Assembly (NCBI GenBank): GCA_023105745.1
Contig: JALGQZ010000015.1
Coordinates: 3,929,499-3,993,498, forward strand
Source: Austropuccinia psidii
Taxonomy: Eukaryota > Basidiomycota > Pucciniomycetes > Pucciniales > Sphaerophragmiaceae
Length of the DNA: 64,000 bases
Direction: 5' to 3'
The notes beneath the pieces are model-generated. The model did not search any database. It was not told where the DNA came from and saw only the letters and a list, made by a program, of their open reading frames with translations. A program made the position numbers and the translations under genes. Positions 63,736 to 64,000 of the stretch are shown here, in pieces (within the stretch, counting starts at the first letter, position 1; the number at the start of each line of letters is the position of its first letter).

Positions 63736-64000
63736 GTAAAAGTGGATGAAAGCTATTAATAATACAAAGGAATGAGAAAATTAAAAAATAGAAAAAAAAA
63801 CTACCAAGAAATTTCCGGGAATCATAATCAATAAATAAGAAAAATATGCACAATTCTTTGTATTTTTGGGGAAATAATTTTATTCAAAAAAACTTGAAAT
63901 CCTTTATCTGTTGAATCTCAGGTTCTGTATATTGAAAAACAAAATAAAGAGATTTTACCATGAATCCAGTTTCTTCAGAAGAGGCTATAGTTGAATGAAG
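63736..64000. other. Right flank
   Basis: AT-rich sequence beyond the element; no gene seen. The first five bases, GTAAA, do not match the left flank of the element convincingly. Confidence 0.5.

Overview
The window looks like a transposon-dominated, AT-rich fungal genome, most likely a rust fungus. The repeat families are ones I recognise from memory as abundant in the myrtle rust Austropuccinia psidii; no search was run, so the species call is an inference. Support comes from short GT-AG introns (about 60-105 bp) in the single host-like gene, Ty3-type elements with long (up to 1.8 kb) LTRs, and scarcity of CpG everywhere except in that gene.

Layout. 1-4147: the decayed internal part of a Ty3-like element (gag-like, zinc-knuckle remnant, DTG protease), followed by its LTR start at 4148. 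7491-14756: a Mutator-like DNA transposon (MULE) bounded by inverted repeats. It holds a broken minus-strand transposase with FAR1-like, MULE and SWIM parts followed by an OTU-type protease domain, and its left half carries a 21-bp palindromic array, a 1-kb dispersed repeat and a solo LTR. 15332-17473: a solo LTR of another family. 17474-25293: AT-rich sequence with a MITE, dispersed repeats and a decayed LTR. 25294-35525: a plus-strand Ty3 element with two LTRs and a broken gag-pol. An LTR of the 15.3-kb family has landed just before its chromodomain, and a separate broken reading frame runs antisense between the chromodomain and the 3' LTR. 36333-39605: the only convincing host gene, on the minus strand, which I resolve into six exons giving a 960-residue cysteine-rich protein of unknown function. 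39606-53363: an AT-rich gene desert with a few repeat relics. 53364-53518: a second MITE copy. 53654-63735: a minus-strand 10-kb chromodomain Ty3 element with two very similar 1.8-kb LTRs, a recognisable primer site and polypurine tract, and one long gag-pol frame broken by two stop codons, one frameshift and a catalytic Asp-to-Glu change.

The most interesting points are: (1) in the 53.6-63.7 kb element, a spliced leader joins a second reading frame that overlaps gag for 650 bp, and the gag-pol start codon lies inside the intron, so splicing would switch the product; (2) the MULE-SWIM-OTU transposon; (3) the antisense reading frame in the 25-35 kb element; (4) the isolated six-exon host gene.
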